64,000 nucleotides of DNA from the NCBI GenBank assembly GCA_024291935.2, contig CM044310.1, forward strand, positions 79,916,713-79,980,712, given 5' to 3'. The translations under genes and the position numbers were made by a program. Shown one piece after another: positions 1 to 12,261 of the stretch. The notes under the pieces are model-generated. The model ran no database searches, was not told the DNA's origin, and saw nothing but the letters and a program-made list of their open reading frames with translations. This DNA is from Okapia johnstoni (taxonomy: Eukaryota > Chordata > Mammalia > Artiodactyla > Giraffidae). Positions within the stretch are counted from its first letter, which is position 1. The number at the start of each line of letters is the position of its first letter.

Positions 1-295
1 GGATGTCTGGCTCTAGGTGAGTGACCACACCTTCATGCTTATCTGGCTAATTGAGACTTTTTTTGTACAGTTCTTCTGTGCATTCTTGTAGTTCTTCTTA
101 ATCTCTTCTGCTTCTGCTAAGTCTTCACCATTTCTGTCCTTTATTGTGCCTATCCTTGCATGAAGTGTTCCCTTGATATCTCCAATTTTCTTGAAGAGAT
201 TTCTAGTCTTTCCCATTCTATTTTTTTCTATTTCTTGGCATTGTTCACTTAAGAAGGCTTTCTTATCTCTCCTTGTGAAATCATGCCAGTGTCTT
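1..295 (-). mobile_element. BovB LINE fragment, cut by window start
   Basis: Read on the minus strand, this matches the BovB segment between endonuclease and reverse transcriptase. The same segment appears on the plus strand near 62,560-62,850: aligned frames there encode MGKTRNLFKKIGDIKGT-like residues. In this copy the 67-codon minus frame 13-216 covers part of it. The 3' part of the element lies beyond the window start. It abuts L1 sequence at about 295 with no clear TSD. Confidence 0.85.
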
Positions 296-1975
296 TTCCA
301 ATCACAGTGGAATGAAATTAGAAATCAATAGTAGAAGGAAAGCTGAAAAATCCACATGTGGAAATTTCAATATGTGGAAATTAAGCAACATACTCTTAAA
401 CAGCCAATTAGTTGAAGAAGAAATGACACGAAATTAGAAAATATCTCAAGATAAATAAGAATCAAAGCACAACCCATTAAAACTTATGGATGACATGAAA
501 GCAATGTTAAGAAAAGCATGTATAGCTACAAATGCTTCAAAACATGAAGAAAAGTGAATACTTCCAAACTCATTCTATGAAGCTACCATTACCCTGATAC
601 CAAAGCCAGAGAAAGATACACTAAGATAAGACAAACAACCTTCTGCCAAAACCTCCATAAAACTTCCAAATCATAGAGAAAAATATAATTAATGACTATA
701 GATGCAAAAATCCTCAACAAAATTCTAGCAAGTCTAAATCAAAAGTACCTTAAAAGGATTACAACCATGACCAACTGGGATTCATATCTTGAATGTAATG
801 ATGGGGCAACATACAAAAGTTAATCAATTTAATATATCACATTCATAGTGGGAAGGTAAAAAAATCACATGATCATTTCAATTGATACAAAAAGAGCAGT
901 GACAAAATTGAAGAACTTTTTATGATAAAAACATTCATGAAGTTTTTTTTAAGGAATAAAGGTAAAAAACTTCAACATAAGAAAGGCTATATATGAAAAA
1001 TCCACAGCTAATATCGTACTCTGTGATGAAATACTGAAAACTATTCCTCTAACATCAGGAATAAGACAGGATTCTCTCATCACTTCTTTCAACACAGTAG
1101 TGGAAGTCCTAGGCAGAGCAGTTAGTCAACAAAGACAAATAAAACACATCCAAATTGGAAAGGAAATGAAATTATACGTTTGCAGACAATGTGGTCTTAC
1201 ATGTAGAAAATTCTCAAGATTCTACTCCCAAATTGTTAGAACTAGTAAATGAATTCAGTAAAATTGCAGGATACAAAAGCAATCCATAAAATCAGTTGTG
1301 CTTCTATACACTAATAAAGAACAATCACAAAATGAAATTAAAAAATCAATTCCATTTACAATAATCTGAAAAAAATACTTAACCAAGGAGATTAAAACGT
1401 ATGCACTGGAAACTACAGAACAATGCCTAAAGAAATGAAAGGAAACACAAATAAATGAAAGACATCCTTTGTTTATGGACTAGAGCTTTTCTGTTTTTAA
1501 AGATTTCACTATTCCCCAAAGCAATCTACATATTCAATGTATTTCCTATCAAAATCTCAATGGCATGTTTTGTAGGAATAAAAAATCCATGCTAAAATTC
1601 ATATGACATCTCAGGGGAACCTGAATACCCAAAGCAATCTTGAAAAATTAGAACAAAGTTGGAGATCTCATACTTCCTAAATTTCTAAACATATTACAAA
1701 GCTGCAGTTATCAGAATAGAGTGGCAGTCTTGTCTGGCATAAAGACAAGCATATAGAGCAAAGGAATAGAGAACCCAGAAGCATGCCTTTGTGTGTACAG
1801 TCAAAAGATTTGCAACAAGAGTACCAAAGCCACTCAGTAGGGAAAGGACAAATGGTGTTAGGAAAATCTGATATCCACATACAATGGAATAAAATTGTGC
1901 ACTGTTGGTAAGACTGTAAATTGGTGCAGCCAGTATGGAAAACAGTATAGAGATGTGGACTTAAAAATAAAAGTT
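296..1975 (+). mobile_element. Decayed L1 LINE, ORF2 region
   Basis: This A-rich stretch reads as L1 ORF2 sense DNA. It opens with a segment typical of the middle of ORF2 and passes through reverse-transcriptase-region phrases. It ends near the ORF2 C-terminal signature about a sample 'ttggtgcagccagtatgg' (about 1921-1938). Many stops and frameshifts break every frame, so no product is possible. Divergence suggests an old mammalian L1 subfamily. The exact subfamily is not assigned. Confidence 0.75.
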
Positions 1976-4736
1976 TAGAGTTATGCTTTGTTCAGTGGGA
2001 ATTTTTAGAATTTCAAGCCTGGGAGATAGCAACTCAAGTAACCCCTGTAAGCTTCCAAAGATACAAAGGCTCTTCCTTTCTCATCACCCATACTGAGCAC
2101 AGCACCCATAGACAGTAGTTACTCAACAGTGTCTGTTGAATGAATGTAGACACAGGTGTGAAAACAGTGGTAAGAGAATTGAGACCACCATGACTCAGGC
2201 TGGGAGAGGCCATCTAGTCTGATATTGGCAAAGTGTGGCATGTATATCAGTAGGGACCCACAGGATGACTTTAGCTGGCAGATGAACACATTTTTTTAAA
2301 ATGACAAATTTATTTTAATGTATCCAAAAATATATAGCTAATCTCAAACTTGCACTTTTATAAATCTCATTGCCTCTCGTGAGGCTAAGTAAAAAGCAGG
2401 GAGTCAACTTAACAAGAGCTACTGAGTAAATAATACTATAGGCAGTAGGTACATGGACATAGTAAAACTCTTAGATGAGTAAAGATTGAGAAATGCTGGG
2501 TTAGTCTTTGACTTTACCTTTGGGCAAAGTTATAGAATGATGCTCCCAACAACTCTTGGAGAATGATATTTTCCATGATTCAATCTATTTTCAGTCTTCA
2601 GCAGCAGGAAGAAATGGGGTGGACTAGGGAAGGAGATAAAGGTGTCCTCATTGTGTCTCTGCTGTCTTAGGTTTTGGGCTGAGCGAGAAATGATGAGCCA
2701 TTCTCTCAGAGAATATCAGCTAGTTCCTTTCATAGCCAAGCTCATCAGCATTTCTGGTGATTGTACATTGTGGTATCTGCAAACAAACGATATATATTCC
2801 ACGGGCCACCCTTTCAGGGTGTTTGTAAGATTCATGTTAAAAAAGATTTGCTTCCAAGTCACGAAGACCTAAGTTCTCTTTTAAAAGTGTTATTTATGCC
2901 TAAAGCTGACCTTACAGAATGGAGTGGGTGGGGGCAGGTGACCTCCAGGAGGGATGGAGTGGAGGAGGAAGTGAGATGGAGGCAGATGATAGTGGTGATT
3001 TTATATTACAGAAAGATTCTTTGCCTTACAAAAGGATTAATCACAGGGTTCCTTTTAAACTGAAAGTTTCATGCATTTTAAAAGAGGATTTGATTTACAA
3101 GAAACTTTTCAGGAACACAGCTGCTGGGCAAAGCAAGCTATTTACACCGACTTGAAATCCATTTTATGAGCCAGGAGTCTGGGGTGTCAGGGGGAGTGAT
3201 AAAACTCCTTTCGTTTTTAATTGACGAGTGATATTGACTCACACAGTTAGAAGCCTGGGTATTGAGCCTGAGCCAGTGTGTTTCTGTTGTAAATACGTGT
3301 GAATGTGCTGAGTGTTTGAGTATTGATTCATTTATGTACCTGTTTGGCTTTTGCTGTGCAGGGCTTTGTAGTTTGCAGCTTTAGAGCCAAGCTGGCTTTC
3401 ACAGAAGCCAGTGTCAGAATGTACCAGATTGTACAGCGTGAATCATCTGGCTCAATGGCCTCTGGGGAGGGGGCCTGGCTTTGTACAGCATGGCAAGGAG
3501 TAACCACAAAGACATTGGTGGAGGGAAAGAGCCCAGGGGGTGAGCAGGCTGCACAGGGGAGATGCAGTCTCTGCCTTGGAAACAAATCTCAGGGTTTCTT
3601 TTAAGCCCCTTCCCCTCCATGCTGCCGGCTGTTAGTTATCTCCCTCCCAATTGCCCCACTCCAATGAGTTTTTGTTATCACGCCTGTGTTGCAGAAATTC
3701 CACACCAGCTCTGGGGTCCTTAAATGATTCCCTCTTTCCCACTCCCTGCTGCCAGGACACAATGACAGAGCATCAAGTGGAGAGCTTCCAGAAAGAAAGG
3801 GTGTCCTACTGCTGAGCCTCAGATTGCAACCTGGCAAAGAAAACCATCGAAGGCCTTTTTCCACAAGTTCTAAGAACCACCTTGAATACCATCTGTGGGA
3901 TTTCATCCTGGAGCAGGCTCAGGATAAGGCTATTGTACTTAAAACGAGTTACTGTTCTCAGAGGGTAAAGATATTAAGAGATTCAGTTATCAATGGCAAA
4001 TGTTTACTGAGTTTCAGAGAGGTGGAAGTTTCCTAGCCTTCATATTTTGCATAATTAAGACAAAGAAAACCCCATGGAGAGCGACCTCAGGGAGCTCGCA
4101 GTCTAATAAGAGAGAAAGCCCAGGGTAGCTTGTGTATCAACCTGCCTGAGGACAACGTCATGGTTCAACATATCTGCTGCTTCTTTGGCCATGTGGCTCT
4201 ACTGCTGTAGCTGATGAAATAAGAAGGCGCCTCAGAGACATCTATGCTTTGCTGGACTGTCTTCTTTCCTTCAGGCAAGTATATTGGTCCACTGTCAACT
4301 GGGCTCTATGAACAAAAAAGATGACAACATAGGTGGCGATGTCTGAGCAAAGCCCGAGCTAATCTGTAGGGGGCCTTTGTCATCCTAAGCTCTGACATTT
4401 TAATGATATTTGCTACTTCAGTGTAAGCTAGCCCCTGACTCACACTCTGGCTCAATTCTGAGTAGCTGCAAAGGTTAATCTTAAGTGGTTTTTAGTTGAC
4501 TAATTTTAATTTATCTTCCTATTATATTATAGTAAATATTTGATAAATGCTGAGGAAACCAATGTATAAGCATAGAATTTGGGAGAACGAAAGGACCTTT
4601 GAGATTTGTCCAACACAGTTCTTTTCCTATCCCGCTATATTCGCTAGTTAGCATCTCTCTCCATCTATAGACCCTCTGCCCATCCATCAGTCCAATTAGG
4701 ATTTATGCATTTATGCAACTCGTGAGCTTCTAGTTG
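1976..4736. other. Unique stretch, no gene recognised
   Basis: I find no exon with credible splice sites and no clear repeat here. Overlapping frames of 60-100 codons on both strands at 2640-3900 show no family resemblance and look like chance. A faint DNA-transposon-like ending lies near 2225-2515, but I cannot name it. The block 3000-3600 is unique and moderately GC. Confidence 0.5.
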
Positions 4737-5840
4737 TTCAGTCACTCAGTCATGTCTGACTCTTTGCAATCCCAGGTACTGCAGCACGCCAGGCTTCCCT
4801 GTCCTTCACCATCTCCTGGAGTTTGCTCAAACTAATGTCCTTTGAGTCAGTGATGCCATCCATTCATATCATCCTCTGTCATCCCCTTCTTCTGCCTTCA
4901 ATCTTTCCCAGCATCAGGCTCTTTTCTAATGAGTTGGCTCTTTGCATCAGGTAGCCAAAGTATTGGAGCTTCAGCTTCAGCATTAGTCCTTCCAAGGAAT
5001 ATTCAGGGTTGATTTCCTTCAGGATTGACTGGTTTGATCTCCTTGCCATCTAAGGGACTCTCAAGTGTCTTCTCCAACACCACAGTTTGAAGGCATCAGT
5101 TCTTCAGTGCTCAGCCTTTTTTATTGTCCAGCTCTCACATCTATACACGACTACTGGAAAAGCCATAGCTTTGACTAGACAGACCTTTGTTGGCAAAGTA
5201 ATGTCTCTGCTTTTTAATATGCTGTCTAGGTTTGTCATTGCTTTTCTTCCAAAGAGCAAGCATCTTTTAATTTCATGCTGTGGTCACTGTCCGCAGTGAT
5301 TTTGGAGCCCAATAAAATAAAGTCTGTCACTGTTTCCATTGTTTCCTTGTCTATTTGCCATGAAGTGATGAGACCGGATGTCATGATCTTCGTTTTTTTG
5401 AATGTTGAGTTTAAACCAGCTTTTCCAGTCTCTACTTTCACCTTCATCAAGAGGCTCTTTAATTCCTCTTAGCATTTTGCCATAAGGGTGGTGTCATCTG
5501 TGTATCTGAGGTTACTGATATTTCTTCCCACAATCTTGATTCCAGCTTAAGCTTCATCCAGTCTGGCATTTCACATGATGGACTTTGCTTAGAAGTTAAA
5601 TAAGCAGGATAATAATTTACAGCCTTGACTTGTTGCTTTCACAATTTTGAACCAGTCTGTTGTTTCACGTCCTGTTTTAACAGTTGCTTCTTGACCTGCA
5701 TACAGGCTTTGCAGGAGACAGGTAAGATGGCTTGGTATTCCCATCTCTTTAAGAATTTTCCGCAGTTTGTGGTTATCTACACAGTCAAAGGCTTTAGTGT
5801 AGTCAATGAAGCAGAAGTAGATGTTTTTCTGGAATTCTCT
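4737..5840 (-). mobile_element. BovB LINE, 5'-truncated
   Basis: The left edge carries the BovB 3' tail in reverse (ttcagtcactcagtc). The minus strand then reads back through the C-terminal ORF2 region and the YADD-encoding region to the motif A region (near 5800). The copy stops at the point matching 'agagagttcc' of the consensus, inside the RT domain. Frames are broken by indels; the longest BovB pieces are about 70 codons (5235-5450). It is a non-functional 1.1-kb remnant. Confidence 0.92.
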
Positions 5841-5953
5841 ACTTCACTTCTACTGTAGTGCTTTTAAATGGTTATCATTTATGTTGCTCACTTTGACCTG
5901 GGTTGGACAATGAACTGTTGACTCCGTGTAGTTGTGAGGCTTAAATGAGGTAA

Positions 5954-6164
5954 AGAAGTAAAGTGAAGTGAAAGTTGCTCTGTTATGTCTGACTCTTTGC
6001 AACCTCACGGACGGTAGCCCACCAGGCTCCTCTGTCCGTGGAATTCTCCAGGCAGAAATACTGGAGTGGGTAGCCGTTCCCTTCTCCTTCCTGACTCAGG
6101 GATTGACCCCAGGTCTCCTGCATTGCAGGCAGATTCTTTACCATCTGAGCCACCAGGGAAGCCC
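5954..6164 (-). mobile_element. Bov-tA SINE with 12-bp TSD
   Basis: This is a tRNA-Glu-derived SINE fused to a BovB tail, read in reverse. It begins with the BovB-type tail (tctgactctttgcaacc) and ends with the reversed SINE head (ccaccagggaagcc). The 12-bp direct repeat TAAATGAGGTAA lies on both sides, at 5942-5953 and 6165-6176. The intact TSD and full structure mean a fairly young insertion. Confidence 0.95.
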
Positions 6165-6176
6165 TAAATGAGGTAA

Positions 6177-7194
6177 GACGTATTCAAAAAGTTAAAGGCA
6201 GCATTCAAATATGTTCATCTAATAAACGTTTATTGAGAATTTTGGCGAAAGTAGTTTTGTGTGCAGTCTCAGGGATCAATCACAGAGACAAGGATCAATG
6301 ACTATCTCTTCGGTGGTGGAACTTAGGGGCTTCACTAAGGGAACAAAGTGAAGCTTCATTGTATGGTGCTGATTTTTGCAATTTTAATATAGTCTCAGGG
6401 TCACTAGTGACCATTTTTGTAATAGGCAAACATACAGACACTTGAACTGATTCATTTGTTTCTTGGTCCCCTTTTTTCAGACCAAGGTGAACAGCATGGG
6501 TATGAAGACACATACTTTTTAAGAGCACAATCACGCTCGCACATACCCTCACGTTAGTGAAAATGCAGCTAGCGTTATGTACAAAAGAGTTTGAAAGAAA
6601 TCAGTGATTGAAAAGAAGAAGTGGAGCACAGTGAGCTCTCCCAGCTCTGAGTCCTCAAATACCTTTGTATTTTGAAGACTGGTTTTGGGGAGGTGGGGAG
6701 AAAAATCCTCTTTCCCAGCATGAGTCAGGACTGAAGAGCAAAGCAGATTCAGGACTAAGGGGCAGAAGAAGTGTCACACTGGGCTGGTGGTATCCATGGC
6801 AACTCGGGTGCCTGGTGGAGTTAATAACCCTGTTTTTCAGATCGCGGCTGCTCTCCTTTGGTGGGGAGAGAAGGGCTGGGCTTCACTCCTTTTAAAATTT
6901 CTATGAATTTCTCAGTTGGTGCAGCATGTCTGAGGTGCCAGTCCCTCTTGTTACATAATGCAGCAGGGTTGACTCAATGGGTGTGACAGGCCTGAGTGAG
7001 ACCTGGAGGCTCTGAGGGCTTTGGACAGCCTTTGGGGTTACCCGTGGGGCACAGAGCAGTGTTTGTTGCATGGAGAAAAAATGGGTTTCTTTGCTATACT
7101 CCAAAGCAAGTTTGCTTTGGTGCCATGCCATCTCCTCAACCACGTTTTCCTCCTGGCCTCTGGGTTCATGGCTGCTGAACGCCCTGTAGTAGTT
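6177..7194. other. Unique stretch, nothing recognised
   Basis: Moderate-GC unique DNA. Short frames such as 6901-7239 (-) overlap others in several phases and have no recognisable domain. No repeat family is clear. Confidence 0.45.
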
Positions 7195-7350
7195 CAGACT
7201 CGAGTTGGACAACCTATGTTCAAATCCCTGCTTGGCCACTCATAACTTCCTAAGCCTCTCCGTGCCTTGGTTTACCATCTTTAAAATCATAAGGATGTTG
7301 ACTAAGTAGGATTATCTGTGTCCAGTGTTTAGACCAGTGCATGGCATATG
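7195..7350 (+). repeat. MIR SINE
   Basis: The order is typical of MIR: a 'gttcaaatccctgcttggccact' type box, then 'taagcctctccgtgcc', then the 'catctttaaaatcataaggat' region and a 'gtgcatggca' segment. It is diverged, as expected for a pan-mammalian SINE, and has no coding capacity. Confidence 0.7.
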
Positions 7351-7864
7351 TTATAACGGCATTACTATGTGAACTGCTGGGGAAGCTTTCTGAGAGCTGA
7401 GGTGCCCTGGGGAAAGGTGGGGGATGGGTGTGGGTGGTAACTGTTGGTGACACAGTAAAGTGGGAGAGGCTGACACGGGAAGATGAGTTGATGATACTGT
7501 GACTGGAAATAGCTTAAGTTTGTCAATTCCTCCCCACCTCCACCTCCATACTGCAAATCTGCCCACTTTCTAGTCTTCCCAATCTTGGAAAATGACACAT
7601 TTCCCCCATCTCATTACCAAAGCCAAGCTGGGGTCATCTGTAGCTTTTCTCTCTGCCTCCCTTCCTCAACCAATCCACACATCCTATTAGCTCTTGTGTT
7701 AATTCATCCCTTCAGTACATATGGATTGGGCCTCTATTGTATGTTAGACATTGTTCTAGGCATTCAGCTATATCAGTTAACAAAACAGCACAAACATCTC
7801 TACCATCATGGAGCTAGAAGAGGGAGACAGGAAATAAACAGAACAAAGTAGGACTTTTTATAGT

Positions 7865-8150
7865 ATTGTCCATGTCTTCCAGTCAGAGACCACCAGGAAC
7901 GCAAGAGTAGTTGAGCAAGATAAGTTTATTGCTCATTGTACCAAACAAGATGGCCCATGGTTCCCTGGTAGCTGCAACAGTGATAAACTGAGGATGCGCC
8001 ACTGTAGGTGTATTCCTGATGGTCTATGGACAGAGGGCACTGACAGTTTGTTGGAAGGTGGGCACAACAGAAAAAGCAAAGCAATGTATAAAAGCAGGAG
8101 AGAGGTATTGAGGTCCTATGGGGGTTGTCTTCAGTGTTATATGGGCGCCC
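7865..8150 (-). mobile_element. LTR-like insert in L2, antisense
   Basis: This block interrupts the L2 colinearity. On the minus strand it shows a TATA-like 'tttatacattgc' about 130 bp ahead of a polyadenylation-type 'gcaataaac' (near 7925). It also has terminal TG and CA candidates. That layout fits a small retroviral LTR. I found no clean TSD, and I cannot name the family, so the ends are approximate. Confidence 0.4.
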
Positions 8151-8253
8151 CTGGTAAGCTTCACTGGGAAGGTAAGATTTGAGCAAAGAGGTGAAGAGGA
8201 GATGACGTTGCAAGCAAGGCAGCAGCCAAACAGAAAGCCCTAGAGGGGAAGCA

Positions 8254-8310
8254 GGGGTGGCCGGAGCCGTGTGGGGTGGCCGGAGCCGTGTGGGGTGGCT
8301 GGAGCCGTGT
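8254..8310. repeat. 19-bp minisatellite, 3 copies
   Basis: Three tandem 19-bp units (GGGGTGGCCGGAGCCGTGT) lie at 8254-8272, 8273-8291 and 8292-8310. The third differs by one base (C to T in the CCGG). The unit is CpG-bearing and far more GC-rich than its surroundings. Confidence 0.95.
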
Positions 8311-8544
8311 GGCCAGTGGGTTGCCTAAAATGAGCAGGGAGGTAACTGGTCAGGTCTCCAAGGCCCATGAGGACTTTGACACGGAGGTAAATGGAGAACC
8401 ATTGGAGGGAACTGAGTAGAGACATGGTGTGATCCAACTGACATTCAGCAGAATTGCTTAGCCAGCTGAATTGAGAAAAATTGCAGGTGCCAAAGGACTC
8501 CTTGGAAGATGATTGTAGGGAATCCTCCATTTCTGTTCACTTCC

Positions 8545-8960
8545 TTGCCCATCCTGCTTAAAACGACTCACCATTGCCCTTAGAAAGAAATATCACTCCC
8601 TTAGCACAAGTTGTACAGTCCTCTAGGCCCAGGTTCCTCCATGGTCTCTTGTCTTTCCTCTCTTTCAGGCACATTTTTGCTCTAGTCAAACTGATTTTCT
8701 TTGTGTTATAACAACCCCACGTTGAAATGGCACAATCTTCCTGAACCCCAATGAATCCAAGATTATCCCCACTGTGATGCGCTGTCAACCTCCTGAATGT
8801 CCTTCAATGGTCCTTCCCTTCCCCCCTCCCCCCACACCCATGCACGCACACATACACACACATATGCACACCCTGCCTATAACTCCCTACAGGTAGGAAC
8901 TGTGTCTGCTCGATGGTGTTGTCAATTCGTGCCCAGGACTGTGCCTGAGGTATAAGATAA
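8545..8960 (+). repeat. L2 LINE 3' region
   Basis: The plus strand has L2-like 3' phrases. These include 'tgtacagtcctctaggcc' and, towards the end, 'ctccctacaggtaggaac' followed by 'gtgcccaggactgtgcctg', matching the common L2 terminal region. It is strongly diverged. Confidence 0.5.
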
Positions 8961-9004
8961 TCCCTAATTATCTTAAGCACATAAATGCATACAAGGCTCA
9001 GGGC

Positions 9005-9190
9005 CAGCACTTTATACACTATTTCTAAATTTCACAAAAAACCTGGGAGATTTGTAAATTACTCTCATTATAGTGAAGATGAGATGGAAGCCGAGAGGCC
9101 ATGCCCAGGGTCATAGTAATTAACTTCTCCAAGCTGCACTTTCCTCCTTTGTAAAGTTGGGATAATCTTTCCACCTCAGCTGGGCACATT
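9005..9190 (+). repeat. MIR SINE
   Basis: MIR core-like sequence: 'cattatagtgaagatgagat', then 'ccatgcccagggtcatag', matching the region following the conserved MIR core. It is diverged. Confidence 0.45.
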
Positions 9191-9424
9191 GCCACTTGCT
9201 TCTGGGTGCTCCCTTCATCCCCCCCACTGGTCCCAGCCCCCTACCTGGCAATAGAGAGCCCTGGGGACTGAGTGAGACTCAGCAGGTGGAGTGGAGGGAG
9301 GACCTCTTTCCTTCTGAGAGAAGGCTAGTAGTTGGACTGGGGTGTCTGGTCTTAGGGGTTCATAAGCAGCCTGAGCAGCAGGGAAAGAAGCTGGGAGAAG
9401 CAGCAAGAGGCCCTGATCCTATTC

Positions 9425-9535
9425 AAACATATATATATATATATATGTATATATATGTGTGTGTGTATAATTGAATCCCTGAATCATTGCAAATCAACTA
9501 TACTTCGATTTAAAAAATTTAAAAAAAAAGAAAAC
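9425..9535 (+). repeat. TA/TG microsatellite plus L1 3' tail
   Basis: An alternating TA then TG tract (about 9427-9468) is followed by 'caaatcaactatacttcg' and an A-rich tail. This is the terminal sequence of artiodactyl L1 3' UTRs. The same terminal sequence is seen in reverse near 12,290-12,375. Confidence 0.65.
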
Positions 9536-11693
9536 TTGGCATTGTTTGAAAATCTCTTCAATATTGTCGACAAATCCAATGTAGGCCAAAATATCTTGTG
9601 GGACAGGCAAAATATGGTTGGGGTCAAACTAGTTTGTGACACTTTTTCATTTTTATTTTACCTATGATGGTGAGCAACTTGAGAGCGAGTCAGACAGGTA
9701 GAGAAAACGTTGAAAACTGTGACCTAGTCCTGTTTGGAAAAGTTCTACTGCCCAGGAGTATCTGATGAGCTATGTCTCATCCTAGTACTACCAGGTCATC
9801 TTCCAAAAGGGACCCAGGTGGGGCTTTCTAAAGAAACTAGTGCCTGAAATAGTCCCATGACCTTCCAGCCATAACAGGCAACTTAGCTCAGTGCCTGGGG
9901 CACAGTAGGTGCCTAATACATGTTTATGGAATGGATATTATATGGGCATTCACTTATTCTGAAGCAGCAGGGAGACCGGTAGTCTAATATGGGATATAGG
10001 AGAACTGGACCAAAATTTTGGTCCATTTTGGGGAACTGAAGTTTGGCAAATTATTTAACATATTAAATTATGTTTCATCGTCTGGAAAGAGATAGATGTA
10101 GTTAAAATTGGCACACAGTAGACAATTAATAACAGCTATTCAAACAAACAAGGGTTGTATGAGAACTTTACATGCCCCTAGTTGCAGTGCTTGGCTCATG
10201 GGCAAGTATGACTCAACCAGGGCCAGTCAGAGTCACGGCAGAATCCTTGCTGGGATTTTTGATGGAAATGCTGGCAAAGACAGATTCTCCTTCCTGGGGA
10301 GACCAAAATGGCGAGATGTAGGCTTGAAAAGAATCAAATAGACTGAGTGACTGAACAACAACAACAAGGCTTTTAAATGGAGCTACTGGGACCCATCCTT
10401 GAGGTACACGAAGATAAAACACCTGGGAGACGAGTGGTTATGGAAGAAACCAGGGCATAAACAGAGAAACTCTTGTCTGGCAATGTTTTTTGGACATTTA
10501 GATGCAGCTGTGCCTGGAGCTGGACCACTACTCAGCTTCTCAGTCACAGGGCCCCTTAGGCTTCCTTTTTTTGCTTATGCTAAGCTCAACTGGGCTTCTG
10601 TCATCTGCCCTCAAGAGACATGACCAATATAGTCTTCTCTAAGTAAGAAAGGGGACCAGAGGAAGACAATGAGTTATTTCTAAATGTATGTGCTTGGAGG
10701 GAAGTGACACGGAAGTGACTTCTGTGTCAATCAGAGGTCTACATTTTTACCGCTGATAATATATAGGTGCAACACGGTGGTTTCCAAAAGGGCTTCATTT
10801 GTTCATGTGGAAGCCTAACTTATGATAGCCCAGCCTTCCTGATCAGAACAGGGGGCAGATGCCCTGGAAATGCTGTGTTTGTGTGAGCCTGGGGCAAAAT
10901 TGTTTTCATAGATTCCTGACTCCAAGACCTTAGGAAGCAGGAGGGTCTCTGTTTTACAATATTCGTGTCAAAATCAGAAGTGACAAAGGAGGTACAGTGA
11001 TGCTTCAACAAGGTTTGGCAGCCAGCTGCTGCCCTGGCATCTCAGATGGCCTTGGAAGACTGAATCCAAAGTGGAGAGGCATCCTTGTCTGTCCTTCGCT
11101 GCACTGATTCCTTATCAACATGCAGGGTTTCATAAGCTGTGACTCCGGTCAGCTGTGAGGGCACAGCAGCCATAACCCTGGCCTCCAGTGCCCCAGGGTA
11201 GTCTGGCAGCCTCTCACATGCATTTTTGAACTGCATCCTCATGTGTCTCTACCCTCGAGTCTTCTCCACACCACTGTGCTCTGCCGAAGGGAGCTAAAAT
11301 AAACCCTTGTTTTCCCAGTCCGCTGGAGCAAGGCTGACACAGTGTGCTGCCAAGAAGAATTGGGTTGGGTGGGGGTGGGGGCGGTGCAGGGAGAAAGAAA
11401 GGACTGCGTGTGAAATCCCCGCCTCCCGAAGAGGACTTGGCAGAAGACCTGTTTCAGGCTTATTTTGACAGTTCCAGGCCAGGAGTCATAGGACTATAGC
11501 TGGAGAAAGCTCAAGAAACACAATTTTTGTTATCCTATCAAAATATTCCACGGGGCCAGATTGTTGGGGCAAGTTCTGTGTCATTGCTCACATCAAGGGA
11601 GAAAAAGAAATAAGTGGTCTGGCTCAGGTGCTGAAGCTCTCATCACAGGGAGGAAAATGAATGTTCACTAAGCCCAGTGAGAGAAGCAAAAAG
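9536..11693. other. Mostly unique stretch
   Basis: No gene recognised. A short MIR/L2 3'-type phrase lies at about 9885-9935 ('gtgcctggggcacagtagg'). A BovB/Bov-tA tail remnant ('gactgagtgactgaacaac') lies near 10,340-10,368. A G-quadruplex-type motif is at 11,362-11,381. Frames at 10,108-10,623 are short and show no family features. Confidence 0.5.
11362..11381 (+). other. G-quadruplex-type motif
   Basis: Four G-runs of 3, 3, 5 and 5 are separated by loops TT, T and T. The very short loops favour a stable parallel quadruplex on the plus strand. It sits in unique DNA, not in a recognised repeat. Confidence 0.75.
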
Positions 11694-11935
11694 TATTTAC
11701 TGAGTGCTTTGCATGTGTCAGGTGCTGCATTAAACACCTAATGGGCATGAACCCAGTGATTCCTCTGCTCATCCTCTGAGGCAGGCTACACTTGATAACC
11801 CATTTTAAAAATGCGGAAGTGAAGACTCAAGGGGCCAGGTGATGTGCCCAAGGTTCATTGATATAAGTGGTGGAGGTGGGATCTGAACCAGATTGCCTGG
11901 CCCAAAGCCTATACGCTTACTCCCAATGTTGAGAT
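11694..11935 (+). repeat. MIR SINE
   Basis: The order is 'tactgagtgctttgcatgtg', 'caggtgctgcattaaacacc', then an 'atgcggaagtgaagactcaa' core, 'gtgatgtgcccaaggttca' and 'gggatctgaacca'. This follows the full MIR layout closely, so it is a confident call despite divergence. Confidence 0.85.
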
Positions 11936-11984
11936 TCTTTGACTGGAAGGAGTACGGGTGCCTTCACCAACTTCCAAGCCTGTG

Positions 11985-12170
11985 CTGGGTGAGTCACACT
12001 CGTTATCTCATTTAAGCTTCACAATAACCCTGAAGTGTAGAGTTTATCAGCTGTGCTTTAGAGATGAGGAAATTGAGGCCCAGGGACACTCAAGTTCACA
12101 TCATCCGTAAACAGCAAGATCAAGGCACAGAGATGAGTTTCCTAGCTCCAAAGCCAGTGATTTTTCTACT
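11985..12170 (+). repeat. Second MIR SINE
   Basis: Directly after the previous MIR, a second copy has 'ctcatttaagcttcacaata', 'gagatgaggaaattgaggcc' and trailing MIR-type sequence. The two copies are separate insertions in the same orientation. Confidence 0.8.
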
Positions 12171-12261
12171 GGCTTCTATCAACAGAGAAGGCAGAAAGGG
12201 CCAGCTGTTCTGTCAGAGCTGAATTCAATACAGAGACAAGCAAGTAGTCTATATCTTTTCT

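Larger units (their letters stand above)
7690..8430 (-). repeat. L2 LINE 3' region, interrupted
   Basis: On the plus strand this reads as reversed L2. Phrases in order are 'attgtatgttagacattgttctagg' (shortened here), 'catggagctagaagaggga', and after an interruption 'gatttgagcaaagaggtgaa', then 'accattggaggga' near 8400. The colinear order on both sides shows a later insertion at about 7865-8150. A 19-bp minisatellite lies inside the distal part. Confidence 0.65.

Noticed and set aside
2225..2515. DNA transposon remnant
   Set aside because: Some text resembles a hAT-type ending, but order and length do not match a family that I can name.
3323..3906. Several overlapping frames as an exon cluster
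   Set aside because: Frames in four phases on both strands overlap; none shows splice sites or a protein motif.
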